41,862 nt of DNA from Flavobacteriaceae bacterium (GCA_013214625.1 JABSPO010000052.1:1-41862); one strand, 5' to 3'. Positions 29,633 through 41,200 are shown, counted from the first letter of the stretch. The notes: generated by a model from the letters alone, not told the origin. Translations and numbers: made by a program.

Positions 29633-29673
29633 TTCTCGATACAATTTTTTAACAAAAATCACTCGAACTGACG
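29633..29673 (-). repeat. dispersed repeat family B copy, inverted (right arm)
   Basis: Reverse complement CGTCAGTTCGAGTGATTTTTGTTAAAAAATTGTATCGAGAA; 2 mismatches in 41 to 28847 copy. Confidence 0.88.
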
Positions 29674-29804
29674 TAAAAAGGATGCCGCTTCCATCCTTAA
29701 CGCAAAAAAGAACCTTCAAATTAGGTTGTTTTTTAAAGCTTTATAAATACATTTCTCAGAAAACACTAAACTCATGACCCTTTTTAAACTTATAAACTAA
29801 AATA

Positions 29805-30359
29805 GTGGCTAAAGAAAAAATCATATTAGGAGTTGATCCAGGAACTACAATAATGGGCTTTGGGCTTATTAAAATAGTAGATAATAAAATGGAATTTCTG
29901 CAGATGAACGAACTCTTATTGCAGAAATATAAAGACCCTTATACCAAGCTAAAACTAATTTTCGAACGTACAATGGAGTTGATAGATACCTATCATCCAG
30001 ATGAAATGGCCTTGGAAGCACCATTTTTTGGAGTGAATGTACAATCCATGTTGAAATTAGGGAGAGCACAAGGGGTAGCAATGGCGGCAGGATTGTCGCG
30101 AGAAATTTCTATTACAGAATATGCTCCTAAAAAAATAAAAATGGCAATTACTGGGAATGGAAACGCGAGTAAGGAACAAGTAGCAGCAATGCTGAAAAGC
30201 CTTTTGAACTTAAAGACATTACCTAAAAACTTAGATGCTACCGATGGATTGGCAGCTGCGGTTTGCCATCATTTTAACTCAGGAAAAATTGTAGGAACAA
30301 AGAGTTATGGTAGCTGGGAAAGTTTTGTAAGTCAAAACGCTAATCGAGTTAAGAAATAA
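29805..30359 (+). CDS. ruvC: Holliday junction endodeoxyribonuclease RuvC (GTG start)
   Basis: ILGVDPGTTIMGFGLI, DEMALEAPFFGVNVQSMLKLGRAQGVAMAAG, DATDGLAAAVCHHF. Confidence 0.97.
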   Translation: MAKEKIILGVDPGTTIMGFGLIKIVDNKMEFLQMNELLLQKYKDPYTKLKLIFERTMELIDTYHPDEMALEAPFFGVNVQSMLKLGRAQGVAMAAGLSREISITEYAPKKIKMAITGNGNASKEQVAAMLKSLLNLKTLPKNLDATDGLAAAVCHHFNSGKIVGTKSYGSWESFVSQNANRVKK

Positions 30360-30364
30360 CCACT

Positions 30365-30910
30365 ATGCAAGACATCGAACAACTAAAATACCCAGCAGGG
30401 AAGTTACATATTCCTGAAAAAATCACACAAGAACAGGTTGAAATTTGGATTAAGACTATTGCGTTGTTTCCAAAAAAAGTTAAAACCGAATTAACGGACT
30501 TAACAAATCAACAAACTATAAGGTATCATTACCGTGCTGGAGGCTGGAATATCAAACAAGTGTTAAATCATTGTATTGATAGCCACATGAATAGTTTTAT
30601 CAGATTCAAATTGGCACTAACGGAAGAGAACCCTATCATAAGGCCTTATGATGAAACTGCATGGGCTGAATTGCCTGACACATTATTGTATGATGTATCA
30701 GAAAGTATTCAGTTATTACAATTGATACATAAGCGTTGGGTGTTTTTATTAAACAGTTTAACAACTGAACAATTTAACAGAACATTTATTCATCCAGATG
30801 GAGATGAGGTTGTAACCTTAAAAGAAAACCTATGTATTTATGCGTGGCATTGCGAGAATCATTTTTTACACATTGTAAATGCTAAGAAATTTAAATTTCC
30901 AAAAGACTAA
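30365..30910 (+). CDS. DinB/YfiT-type putative metal-dependent hydrolase
   Basis: TIRYHYRAGGWNIKQVLNHCIDSHMNSFIRFKLALTEE, PYDETAWAELPD, YAWHCENHFLHI. Confidence 0.9.
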   Translation: MQDIEQLKYPAGKLHIPEKITQEQVEIWIKTIALFPKKVKTELTDLTNQQTIRYHYRAGGWNIKQVLNHCIDSHMNSFIRFKLALTEENPIIRPYDETAWAELPDTLLYDVSESIQLLQLIHKRWVFLLNSLTTEQFNRTFIHPDGDEVVTLKENLCIYAWHCENHFLHIVNAKKFKFPKD

Positions 30911-31101
30911 AAAGTGTCTTAATGTAGAGATACATTATTTACTTGACAGGAATTAAGAAACAAGAACAAAGATGTAAGACTTTTATTCCGAGAATATTGA
31001 TTTAATTGTTATTGGTTTAATAGTAAAAAAGATTTAAAATAAAGTTATTTAGGCGAATGATAAGCTGCCTACTATATAATACTGTAAACTGAATACTAAA
31101 A

Positions 31102-32280
31102 ATGAGCGGAATTTACCTCCATATTCCTTTTTGCAAACAAGCATGTCATTATTGTGACTTTCATTTTTCTACATCACTAAAGAAAAAGGATGAATTAGTA
31201 CAAGCCATTGCTTCAGAATTAATTTTGCGAAAAGATGAAATAAATACCCCGATAGAGACTATTTATTTCGGAGGAGGAACACCTTCTTTATTATCGATTG
31301 ATGAATTGCGATTTTTGATTGATGCTATTTATAAGAATTTTACCGTAATAAAAAACCCTGAAGTTACTATAGAAGCAAACCCAGATGACCTGGCATCACT
31401 GATGCCTTCTAATAATACTTCAACAACTATTTTTGAACAATACCGTTCAATTGGTATAAACCGATTAAGCATAGGGATTCAATCTTTTTTTGAAGATGAT
31501 TTAGTAATGATGAATCGTGCTCATAATTCAAAGGAAGCTGAAAATTGTTTGTCAGAGGCTACTCGCTACTTTGATAATATTACGATCGATTTAATATATG
31601 GTGTTCCTAATATGAGTAATGAAAAATGGACTGCTAATATTGAAAAAGCACTCTCATTTGGTATAAAGCATATTTCCAGTTATGCTTTAACAGTTGAGCC
31701 AAAAACGGCACTAGCAAGTTTTATTGCAAAGGGGGAAATAGACGCTCCAAAAGACGCTGTTGCCCATGAACATTTTCAAATTTTAGTAAATACACTTGAA
31801 AAGAATGGGTTTGTGCATTATGAGCTTTCTAATTTTGGAAAACCCAACTATTTCTCTAAACACAATACTTCTTATTGGTTAGGGAAACCCTATTTAGGAG
31901 TTGGTCCTTCAGCACATTCGTTTAATGGCGCACAACGCAGTTGGAATGTGGCTAACAATACTAAATACATTAATTCAATAGAAAAAAATACACTGCCAAT
32001 TGAGCGTGAAACTCTTTCTATAGATGATCGTTATAATGAGTATGTAATGACGGGGTTACGAACTATTTATGGAGTTTCATTAAATAAAGTCAGCAATGAT
32101 TTTGGAACACTGTACGAAATTCATATTAAAAAAATGGCTCAGAAACATATTGATCAAGGGTTATTGATGATTACAAGTGAAGTAGAGCAACACTCAGTTG
32201 TTCAAATCCAAAAACTATTCACTACTGCAAAAGGGAAGTTTCTGTGCGATGGTATTGCTTCTGATTTATTTAAAGTGTAA
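31102..32280 (+). CDS. hemW: radical SAM coproporphyrinogen III oxidase-like protein HemW
   Basis: GIYLHIPFCKQACHYCDFHF (CxxxCxxC), ETIYFGGGTPSLL, GINRLSIGIQSF, GVGPSAHSF. Confidence 0.95.
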   Translation: MSGIYLHIPFCKQACHYCDFHFSTSLKKKDELVQAIASELILRKDEINTPIETIYFGGGTPSLLSIDELRFLIDAIYKNFTVIKNPEVTIEANPDDLASLMPSNNTSTTIFEQYRSIGINRLSIGIQSFFEDDLVMMNRAHNSKEAENCLSEATRYFDNITIDLIYGVPNMSNEKWTANIEKALSFGIKHISSYALTVEPKTALASFIAKGEIDAPKDAVAHEHFQILVNTLEKNGFVHYELSNFGKPNYFSKHNTSYWLGKPYLGVGPSAHSFNGAQRSWNVANNTKYINSIEKNTLPIERETLSIDDRYNEYVMTGLRTIYGVSLNKVSNDFGTLYEIHIKKMAQKHIDQGLLMITSEVEQHSVVQIQKLFTTAKGKFLCDGIASDLFKV

Positions 32281-32383
32281 GTACATCGAGTAACCGAAAG
32301 TGTTTTTGTGGCAAGATTTTACTTTTTAGGAAATACGCGAAAAATAATGTATTTTTATTATTACTAAACACTAATCAATATTA

Positions 32384-34285
32384 ATGTATTCTAAAAGCTG
32401 GATAATATCTATTGTTTTTCTATGCCTGTTTTTGCGCTTAAATGCGCAAGAATACGTTGATGAAAAATATTATTTATTGGATAGTTTAGACTTGTCTTTG
32501 ACAAGCTCTAAAGAAAAAAACCTACTAGAATCGTCATTAAAAAAATACCATTCAGCATCACAGGACACCTTAAAATTGAAGGCTATAAGCCATCTTGTAG
32601 AGAATTCATGGGATAATAAAATATGGCCCAGATATAATGCATGGGTGTATCTTTTTACAAAGGAAAATCTCGGGGATTTAATAGATACTTATTATCAAAT
32701 AGAATTATCACCAGTAGATCGCCAGTTGCTTTTATATTATGCAAACGCCGTTAATAACTTTGGAATTATACAAAGTGAAATAGGTGATTTACCTAAAGCA
32801 TTAGAGTATTACTTTGTATCATTAGGGATTAGGGAGCATATAAAGGATAATATTGGGATATCAGAAACATATAACAATATAGGGGCGGTGTATAGTACGT
32901 TAGATAATACTGAAAAATCCTTAGAAAATTATGAAAAAGCTAAAACCATAGCAGAGAAAGTCGGAGATAATGATTTAATGGCTGTTGTGTTAAGTAATAT
33001 AGGAATACTGTATAAGGAAACTGGTAAAACTGAAGAGGCATTACAGTGTTACGAAAGAAGTTTGGTAATAAAAAAGGAACTAAATGATAATAAGGGGTAT
33101 GGACTTACTTTAGGGTTGATAGGGGAAATTCATGAAGATGAAGGTGAGCTTAAAAAAGCATTGAATTTTTATAAAAGAAGCTTAGTTATTTTTGAAAATG
33201 AAAAGGACAATGATGGTATCGCAGTTTCTTTAAATCGTATAGGAACAATTTATTTTAAGCAAAACATAACAATTAAAGCAAAGGAAAGTGCTTTAGAGGC
33301 AATTTCTTTAGCAAAGGAATCTAGTGATGAAGCTATAGTTATGAATTCTTCTCTACTATTGTCATCAATATATGAACGAGAGAAATTATGGAAGAAAGCT
33401 TTTGAGTTTCAAAAGTTACACGTAAAAATGCGCGATCGTGTCAAAAGTATTGAGATTCAAAAGAAAACGGCTGAAACGCAAATAAAATATGACCTAAGTA
33501 GTCAACAACAAAAAATAGATTTTTTATCATTTAAAAATAAAACTCAAGAAGCTCGTTTGAAAACGAATAAAGTTTCCATAATTTTAATTTCTATCGCATT
33601 AGCGATTGTTACAATATTAGTTTTAGGGTATCGAAAAAGTAATAAAAAGAAGCAACTAATTAATGAGTTGTTAGAAAGAGAAAACGACACTAAAAAAACC
33701 ATACTTCAAGAAATTCATCATAGAATAAAAAACAATTTGCAAGTTGTTAATAGTTTATTGCGGATGCAAGCTAGTAAAACTAAAGATAAGGATATTAAAA
33801 TTGCATTTAAAGAAACACAAAGTAGAGTTGTATCAATGGCCAAACTACATGAGAAAATGTATCAATCAGGTGATTTTAAAAACTTAAATGCTAAAGAATA
33901 TATTAGTCATTTGGTTGAAGACATTGTTAAAAACTATACAGTTGATAAAAAAGTATCATTAAAACTCGATATTGAAGAAGTCTTTTTTGATTCTAAAATA
34001 ATGATGCCGCTAAGTTTAATTATTAATGAAGTAATTACCAACTCATTAAAATATGCATTTAATAATGAAGAAAATCCTATAATCACTGTTACGTTAAAAC
34101 AATTAAGTACTATCAAAAATGAACTTCACATTGCCGATAATGGTACTGGATATGACAGGGAAAAAGAAAGCAAAGGTTTAGGAGCGAAATTAATAAATTC
34201 TTTCACACAACAAATTTCTGGTACAATTCATCACAACACTATTAACGGTACATCAGTAACGATAACATTTAGTAGGTTAGTATGA
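32384..34285 (+). CDS. TPR sensor histidine kinase (HisKA_2/HATPase), paralogue 1
   Basis: Signal peptide, TPR repeats, one internal TM (SIILISIALAIVTILVLGY), EIHHRIKNNLQVVNSLLRMQ H-box, LHEKMYQSGD, INEVITNSLKYAF N-box, DNGTGYD. Confidence 0.95.
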   Translation: MYSKSWIISIVFLCLFLRLNAQEYVDEKYYLLDSLDLSLTSSKEKNLLESSLKKYHSASQDTLKLKAISHLVENSWDNKIWPRYNAWVYLFTKENLGDLIDTYYQIELSPVDRQLLLYYANAVNNFGIIQSEIGDLPKALEYYFVSLGIREHIKDNIGISETYNNIGAVYSTLDNTEKSLENYEKAKTIAEKVGDNDLMAVVLSNIGILYKETGKTEEALQCYERSLVIKKELNDNKGYGLTLGLIGEIHEDEGELKKALNFYKRSLVIFENEKDNDGIAVSLNRIGTIYFKQNITIKAKESALEAISLAKESSDEAIVMNSSLLLSSIYEREKLWKKAFEFQKLHVKMRDRVKSIEIQKKTAETQIKYDLSSQQQKIDFLSFKNKTQEARLKTNKVSIILISIALAIVTILVLGYRKSNKKKQLINELLERENDTKKTILQEIHHRIKNNLQVVNSLLRMQASKTKDKDIKIAFKETQSRVVSMAKLHEKMYQSGDFKNLNAKEYISHLVEDIVKNYTVDKKVSLKLDIEEVFFDSKIMMPLSLIINEVITNSLKYAFNNEENPIITVTLKQLSTIKNELHIADNGTGYDREKESKGLGAKLINSFTQQISGTIHHNTINGTSVTITFSRLV

Positions 34286-34369
34286 TTTTTTCAGGAATTT
34301 ATAGCTACTTGATGTATTAATATTAAGGATAGACCCAACCAGCTGATTATTAGTGTTTTTGGTTTTAAA

Positions 34370-34389
34370 AGTGTATCTTTAAGTACACT
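34370..34389. promoter_or_regulatory. small inverted repeat upstream of paralogue 2
   Basis: AGTGTA-TCTTTAAG-TACACT, 15 nt before the ATG. Confidence 0.4.
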
Positions 34390-34403
34390 CAAACTGCTTT
34401 ATA

Positions 34404-36323
34404 ATGATGTTTAAAGCTAAAAACACTTTCTTTATTTTATTTACTCTTGCACTGTTTTTCTCTTCACAGGCACAAAACTATGCTGATAAGAATTATTATT
34501 TAGTTGACAGTTTAAAGCTAGACAACTTAGTCGTTAATGAAAAAGAAATGCTTCAAAGCTCATTAACTGATTTTCATAAAGCTACAACAGAAAAGCAAAA
34601 ATTAGCAGCTGTTAATACAATTATAGAGAATTCATGGGATAAAAATGTATGGCCTAAATACAACCAATGGATGCATCAGTATACAAAAGAGAAATTAGGA
34701 GGAATGATTTCTATTACTGATGGTGTAAACATTACTACACAAAAAAAAACATTACTAAAATACTATTCAAACTCATTAAACAATATTGGTTTTATATATA
34801 ATGAAAAGGGTGATTTAACTCAAGGATTAATATATTACTATAAAAGTTTAACCATAAGAGAAGTCATTAATGATAGTTTAGGTTTGTCAGAAACATATAA
34901 TAATATTGGGACAATATATGCGAGTCAAGAGAATATTGTAAAAGCATTAGAGTTTTTAAAAAAATCATTGAAATTTACAGAATCAATCGATAGTCCTAAT
35001 ATTGCTACTACGATTAGTAACGTAGGTATTTTGTATGGCAAGCAAGGAGATAGAGATAAGGCAATGTTTTATTTTCAAAAAAGTTTAGAAGAAAACCAAA
35101 AAGCGAACGATACTGTTGGTATAGCACGTTCTCTTGGGTTGATAGCTGGTTTTTATAAATCTGGAAATGAGTTAGATAAAAGTTTAGAATACTTATTAAA
35201 AAACTTAAAAGTAGTAGTGAAAAGTGGGTATCGGGATGGTATAATGTTAACACTTACTGATATTGCAGATGTGTATTTGAAAAAAGATAAAACAACTAAA
35301 GCAATGCACTATGGCCAAAGAGCTTTAAAGATGGCAAAAACTGAAGGTGACCCTGAACGATTATCTTTAGTCTCTGAAAAAATGTCTCTTATTTACCAAG
35401 AAAGGGGTAATTGGGAAAAAGCATTTGAAATGGAAGCACTTCATGTTAAAATGAGGGATAGTATCCAGAATAATGAAATTAAAAATAGCTTAATAGAGCA
35501 AGCTGCAAAATATGAGCTCGATAAAAAACAACAAGAAATTACATTGTTGTCTGTTAAAAATGAAGTGCAGGAGTTTCGAATTAATAAAAATAGAAAATCA
35601 ATAATTTTAATTTCATTAGCGTTGTTTTCTGCGTTAATATTAGCTTTTATAGCCTTTAGAGGGTATAAAAAGAAGTTATATATCAACAGACTCTTGGAGC
35701 GTCAAAAGGCAGAAATAAGCAGGAAAAACGAAGCTAAAAAAATCATGCTTCAAGAAATACATCATAGAGTAAAAAATAACTTACAAGTAGTTAATAGCTT
35801 ACTGCGAATGCAATCAAGTAAATCCACCGACAAGGAGGTAATCGGGGCTTTTAAAGAAACTCAAAGTAGAGTGATGTCCATGGCTAAGTTGCATGAAAAG
35901 ATGTATCAGTCGGGTGATTTACAACGATTAAATGCTAAAAATTACCTCACTATGCTAGTTAAAGAAATAGTGCAAAATTATACTGTAGGAAAAGAAATTG
36001 AATTAGACTTGGATATTGAAGAGCTCTTTATTGATTCACAAACAATGATGCCTTTAAGTTTACTAATTAACGAAATAATTACAAACTCATTAAAATATGC
36101 TTTTGAAGGGAGAGAAGAAGGTTTAATTACGGTAAAATTTAATAAGGTAAGTGATACAAATGAACTTATCATTAGTGATGATGGAATTGGTTTTGTTCCA
36201 AATCCAATTGTTAAAGGGCTTGGGTTCCGGTTAATAGCGTCTTTTACAAGGCAGTTAGATGGAAGTATAGAAAAAATTATGGGTAGCGGGACAACCTATA
36301 AACTAGTATTTTCCAATAGTTAA
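34404..36323 (+). CDS. TPR sensor histidine kinase, paralogue 2
   Basis: Same architecture; EIHHRVKNNLQVVNSLLRMQSSK, LINEIITNSLKYAFEGREEG, SDDGIGF. Confidence 0.95.
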   Translation: MMFKAKNTFFILFTLALFFSSQAQNYADKNYYLVDSLKLDNLVVNEKEMLQSSLTDFHKATTEKQKLAAVNTIIENSWDKNVWPKYNQWMHQYTKEKLGGMISITDGVNITTQKKTLLKYYSNSLNNIGFIYNEKGDLTQGLIYYYKSLTIREVINDSLGLSETYNNIGTIYASQENIVKALEFLKKSLKFTESIDSPNIATTISNVGILYGKQGDRDKAMFYFQKSLEENQKANDTVGIARSLGLIAGFYKSGNELDKSLEYLLKNLKVVVKSGYRDGIMLTLTDIADVYLKKDKTTKAMHYGQRALKMAKTEGDPERLSLVSEKMSLIYQERGNWEKAFEMEALHVKMRDSIQNNEIKNSLIEQAAKYELDKKQQEITLLSVKNEVQEFRINKNRKSIILISLALFSALILAFIAFRGYKKKLYINRLLERQKAEISRKNEAKKIMLQEIHHRVKNNLQVVNSLLRMQSSKSTDKEVIGAFKETQSRVMSMAKLHEKMYQSGDLQRLNAKNYLTMLVKEIVQNYTVGKEIELDLDIEELFIDSQTMMPLSLLINEIITNSLKYAFEGREEGLITVKFNKVSDTNELIISDDGIGFVPNPIVKGLGFRLIASFTRQLDGSIEKIMGSGTTYKLVFSNS

Positions 36324-36330
36324 AACCAGT

Positions 36331-38250
36331 TTGAAATTGAAAAAAAATCATAGCTCATATTATTTATTACTTCTAGTATATATACTTTCAGTTAATGGAG
36401 TGTTTTCGCAAAATTATGCCAATAAAAGTTATTATTTAATTGACAGTCTAGAAATGGATGGTTTGGTAATAAATGAAAAATATATAATACATTCTTCACT
36501 AACTAAATTTCATAATACGAACAATTTAGAACTCAAATTACAGGCAATTAATACAATTGTAGAAGATTCCTGGAATGATGATGTATGGCATAAATACAAT
36601 CGTTGGATGTATAATTTCACCAAACAGGAATTAAGTGAGGTACTCCCAATAACTATTAGAAAAAATTTAAATTCAAAAGAAAAAATATTTTTAAAATACT
36701 ATTCAAACTCATTAAATAATATTGGAGTTATTCATGATTCAGAAGGCAAGTTGTCTACAGGATTAGCGTATTATTATAAAAGTTTAAACATACGTGAGCG
36801 TATAAAAGATAGCCTTGGTTTGGCGGAATCATATAATAATATAGGTAATTCTTATGCTCTGCAAAATGATATAAAAAAAGCCTTGGAATTTACAGAAAAA
36901 TCTAGAATTGTTTCAAAATTAATTGGGAGTGTTAATAATGGTCTTTTTTTAAGTAACCTAGGACTTTTACACAGTAGACAAGGGGATATGGTGAAAGCAA
37001 TGCTTTATTATAATGAAAGTTTGGAGACATACAGTAAACTAAATAACACTGTAGGTGTTGCTAACTCACTCAGCCTATTAGCGGGTCTTTATGAAAAAGA
37101 AGGTGAATTAGCTGAAAGTTTGATTTATTTGTTAGAAAGCCTAGTAGTTTTAGAAGAGAATGATTATCAATTCGGTATTATAAGATCATTAACAAATATT
37201 TCTCGTGTTTATTTTAAAAAAGGAGCATTAGCTAAAGCCAAATTATATGGAGAAAGAGCAATAGAATTGGCAATAAATAATGGTGATCCTATGCAAATTT
37301 CATACACTTCTCAAGTATTATCGACTATATATCAAAAAGAAAATAATTGGCAGCAAGCATTTGATATGCAAAAGCTTTATTTTAAAATGAAAGATAGTAT
37401 ACAGAATAATGAAATAGGAAAAAGTTTAATAAGGCAGCAATCAAAATATGATTTAGAAAAGAAAGAGCAAGAAATAAAATTATTATCTGCCAAAAATGAA
37501 ATACAAGACTTAAAACTTGCTAGAAATAAATATTCAATAACATTAATATCTATAGCATTATTATTGGCTTTAGTGACCGCATTTGTTTCTTTTAGGGGGT
37601 ATAACAAGAAACAACTTATAAATAAGTTGTTGGAAAAACAGAAAGCTGAAATAAGCGAGAAAAATGAAGCAAAAAAGACTATGCTTCAAGAAATACATCA
37701 TCGTGTAAAAAACAATTTACAAGTGGTTAATAGTTTATTGCGAATGCAATCTAGAAAAATGGAAGATCAAAACATTATTGATATGTTTAAAGAAACTCAA
37801 AGCAGAGTAATGTCTATGGCTAAGTTACATGAAAAAATGTATCAGTCAGGTGATTTAGAAAGGGTTAATTCCAAAGAATATATTACTATGTTAGTTGAAG
37901 ATATAGTTAAGAGTTACTCAGTGGATATTCCTATAGATTTAGATTTAGATATTGAAGTCATTTTTATTGATGCTCTAATCATGATGCCTTTGAGTTTAAT
38001 AATAAACGAAATAATAACGAATTCTTTAAAATATGCTTTTAAGGGACGAGAAAAAGGATTCATTACAGTGAAATTTAATAAGCTAGGAGATGCCCATGAA
38101 CTAATGATAGGTGATGATGGAATAGGGTATGAACCTGATGTAATATCAACCGGATTAGGCTCAAAACTGATACAATCATTTATCAGACAACTTAACGGAA
38201 CAATTGAAAAATTGAACCAGCCTGAAACAGGGTATAAAATTAGTTTTTAA
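36331..38250 (+). CDS. TPR sensor histidine kinase, paralogue 3 (TTG start)
   Basis: Same architecture; EIHHRVKNNLQVVNSLLRMQSRK, LIINEIITNSLKYAFKGREKG, GDDGIGY. Confidence 0.95.
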   Translation: MKLKKNHSSYYLLLLVYILSVNGVFSQNYANKSYYLIDSLEMDGLVINEKYIIHSSLTKFHNTNNLELKLQAINTIVEDSWNDDVWHKYNRWMYNFTKQELSEVLPITIRKNLNSKEKIFLKYYSNSLNNIGVIHDSEGKLSTGLAYYYKSLNIRERIKDSLGLAESYNNIGNSYALQNDIKKALEFTEKSRIVSKLIGSVNNGLFLSNLGLLHSRQGDMVKAMLYYNESLETYSKLNNTVGVANSLSLLAGLYEKEGELAESLIYLLESLVVLEENDYQFGIIRSLTNISRVYFKKGALAKAKLYGERAIELAINNGDPMQISYTSQVLSTIYQKENNWQQAFDMQKLYFKMKDSIQNNEIGKSLIRQQSKYDLEKKEQEIKLLSAKNEIQDLKLARNKYSITLISIALLLALVTAFVSFRGYNKKQLINKLLEKQKAEISEKNEAKKTMLQEIHHRVKNNLQVVNSLLRMQSRKMEDQNIIDMFKETQSRVMSMAKLHEKMYQSGDLERVNSKEYITMLVEDIVKSYSVDIPIDLDLDIEVIFIDALIMMPLSLIINEIITNSLKYAFKGREKGFITVKFNKLGDAHELMIGDDGIGYEPDVISTGLGSKLIQSFIRQLNGTIEKLNQPETGYKISF

Positions 38251-38253
38251 AAT

Positions 38254-41200
38254 ATGGAAATTAGTAAAACATATAATAAAATACACTATTTTTTAATAAC
38301 AGTAATGCTGTTGTGTTATATGTTTACCCATGCTCAGTATGATAACATTAATTTCACCAACCTGTCCTCTAAAGATGGGTTGTCTCAAAACACTATTTTT
38401 AAAATATTTCAAGATTCAAGGGGCTTTTTTTGGTTTGGTACTGAAGATGGTTTAAATAAATATGATGGATATAAATTTAAATTGTTTAGCGATAGTTTTA
38501 AGGATGAGATTAATATTATAAATAAAGAAGTTAAGTTTATAGATGAGGATTCTAAAGGAGTTTTTTGGTTCGGATCTAAAAAAGGATTGAATAGGTTTAA
38601 TAGAAAAACAAATGAAATCTCTGCGTATCTGCTCAATTCAAAAACGAACATTTTAAAAGGAGATTATATAGATGTTTTTTTAATAGATAATGAAGATAGA
38701 ATTTGGATAGGTACAAATTCAGGGGTGTTTTTAATGAAAAATGATGAATTAAAAGAAATAACGATAAACACCAAAAGCATTACTAAAATAAGGCAAATAA
38801 TTCAAGACAAAAATGGATTAGTTTGGCTTATTAATAATAAGAAAATTTATCAATATAAAGAAGAAGTGATTCTGAAAATATTTGAAATTAAAAAAGAAAT
38901 AAGCTTTTCACAAAATGCAATAATAGCAGGAGCTAATAATGACTTATGGATGGGAACAAACCTTGGAGTGTATGTTTTTAACACAAAAGAAAAATCGTTA
39001 ACGAACATCGTTTCTAAAGATAATAAAAAGATTAATAATGTTTTCATAAGCGCAATCTCCATAGATAATTATGGTTTTATCTGGACAGGAACAAGGGGGG
39101 AAGGCTTGTTTAAAATAGAATATAAAACAAAGGATGATTATTTAGTAAAGCACTACTCAAAACGATCTATCAAATCACCTCGATTAAGTTCTAACAATAT
39201 TCATGATATTTTTATTGACAAATCAAATGTATTATGGGTTGGGACAGTACTGGGAGGTGTTAATAAAGGAGCATTGGACCTTAATTTCAATCATTTTAAA
39301 ACAGATTTTAAAGAGCTAAACTTTGTAGAGCCAGATCCTATTTTTAGCTTATGTGAAGATGGATATCAAAATTTATGGATAGGTACATATGGTTACGGGT
39401 TATACAAGCTAAATAAAAAAAGTAAAACCTATACTTATTATTCAGGTACAGAAGGCGATAAATCGGGCTTTATAGGAACTCAAGTGTATAATATAAGTGA
39501 GGATTTAAATGGAGATGTTTGGTTTTCTGTAGGAGGTGGAGGTATGCTAAAGTACAATAGAGAATCAGATACTTTTGATGTTTTTGAACATGAAAACCTC
39601 TCCCAGCAAGATTTAGTTAACTCGGTGGTTTTTAAAGAATCAAAAGGGAACTTGTGGATAGGTACTTGGCGAAAAGGAGTTTATTTTTACAATTTAAAGG
39701 ATAAAACCATAAAACATTTTAAAGGCACTCTAACCAAAAGTTCGGAAATGTTAACAGGTTGGGTAAATTATCTCACAGAAGATGTAATTGAACAACGTTT
39801 ATGGGTGGCTTATGAAAACGGATTGAATGTAATTGATTTAAAAACAGATAAAGTATACAAGCTAGACAACTCCGTGGGGGGAAATAACGGATTAAGAAGT
39901 AATTATATTTATAGTGTTCATCAGGACACTGATAGCTCTTTTTGGCTAGGGACAGAAAGTGGATTGGTGGAAATTTTAGAGTATCAGCTAAAAAATTCTG
40001 GTGTATTAGAATTAAAAACAAGGGTTTATACAAAAAAAGATGGTTTTTTGAATGATGTAACTTATGGAATGTTAGAAGATGAAAATAAAAACTTATGGGT
40101 AAGCACTAATAAAGGATTGGCTAAATTTAATAGAGAAACTAAAGAAATAAAAAACTATTTAGATAGTGACGGGTTACAAGGCAACGAATTTAACATGGGC
40201 GCGTTTTATAAGAGTAAATCTGGAGAGTTTATGTTTGGAGGGATAAATGGAGTAACCGCTTTTTACCCAGAAAAAATTCAAGAAAACACTGTGTCTCCAA
40301 AAGTAGTCATAACAGAATTTAGAATGTTAAATAATGTGGTGACCCCTTCCGTTGGAGGAGTAATAGAGAAGGATATTAATGAAGTTGAAACGTTAAATTT
40401 AAGTTTTAAAGATAATGTGTTTTCTTTTGAAATTTCCGCGTTAGAATTTACAAATTCAGAAAACAATCAATATGCATATAAATTAGAAGGTTTTGATAAA
40501 GAATGGAATTATATAGGAACACGCAATCATATTACCTTTACAAATCTTAACCCTGGAACATATATTTTGAAATTAAAAGGGACTAATAATGATGGTGTGT
40601 GGAGCAAAAAAGAAAAAACATTAAAAATTAATATCCCTCCACCTTTTTGGAGGACTATATGGTTTTATGTTTTTTGTGGATTTATGGTGTTAGGTATGGG
40701 TTTAATGATATTTATGTTTCGACTAAATCAAATTAAATTAAAAACAGAAAAGCGCGTATTATATCAGAAAAATGAAGAAAAAAACATCATGCTAAAAGAA
40801 ATTCATCACCGTGTAAAAAACAATTTGCAAGTAGTTAATAGCTTGTTAAGTTTACAATCACGAGAGGTAGATGATGAGCGAATAGTAGGAATGTTTAATG
40901 ATGCTAGAAAAAGAGTGCTCTCAATGGCGATGTTGCATGAACGAATGTATGGCTCAGATGATTTAAAATATATTGATATTCATGAGCATCTTAAATCATT
41001 AATCGAAAACCTTATAAATAGTTATGCAGTAAATAAAAATATTGACTTAGAAATTGATGTAAAAGATATTAAAATGGGAATTAGTACATTAACGCCTTTA
41101 GGACTAATGATTATTGAAATGATTACAAATTCCTTAAAATACGCATTTGAGACTAAAAGTAAAGGGACAATTTACACTTCATTAAAACACCTCGAAGGTA

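Noticed and set aside
32384-38250. Large near-repeats at the DNA level between the TPR kinase genes
   Set aside because: Accounted for by paralogous coding sequence, so listed under the kinase-array finding rather than as a separate mobile repeat.
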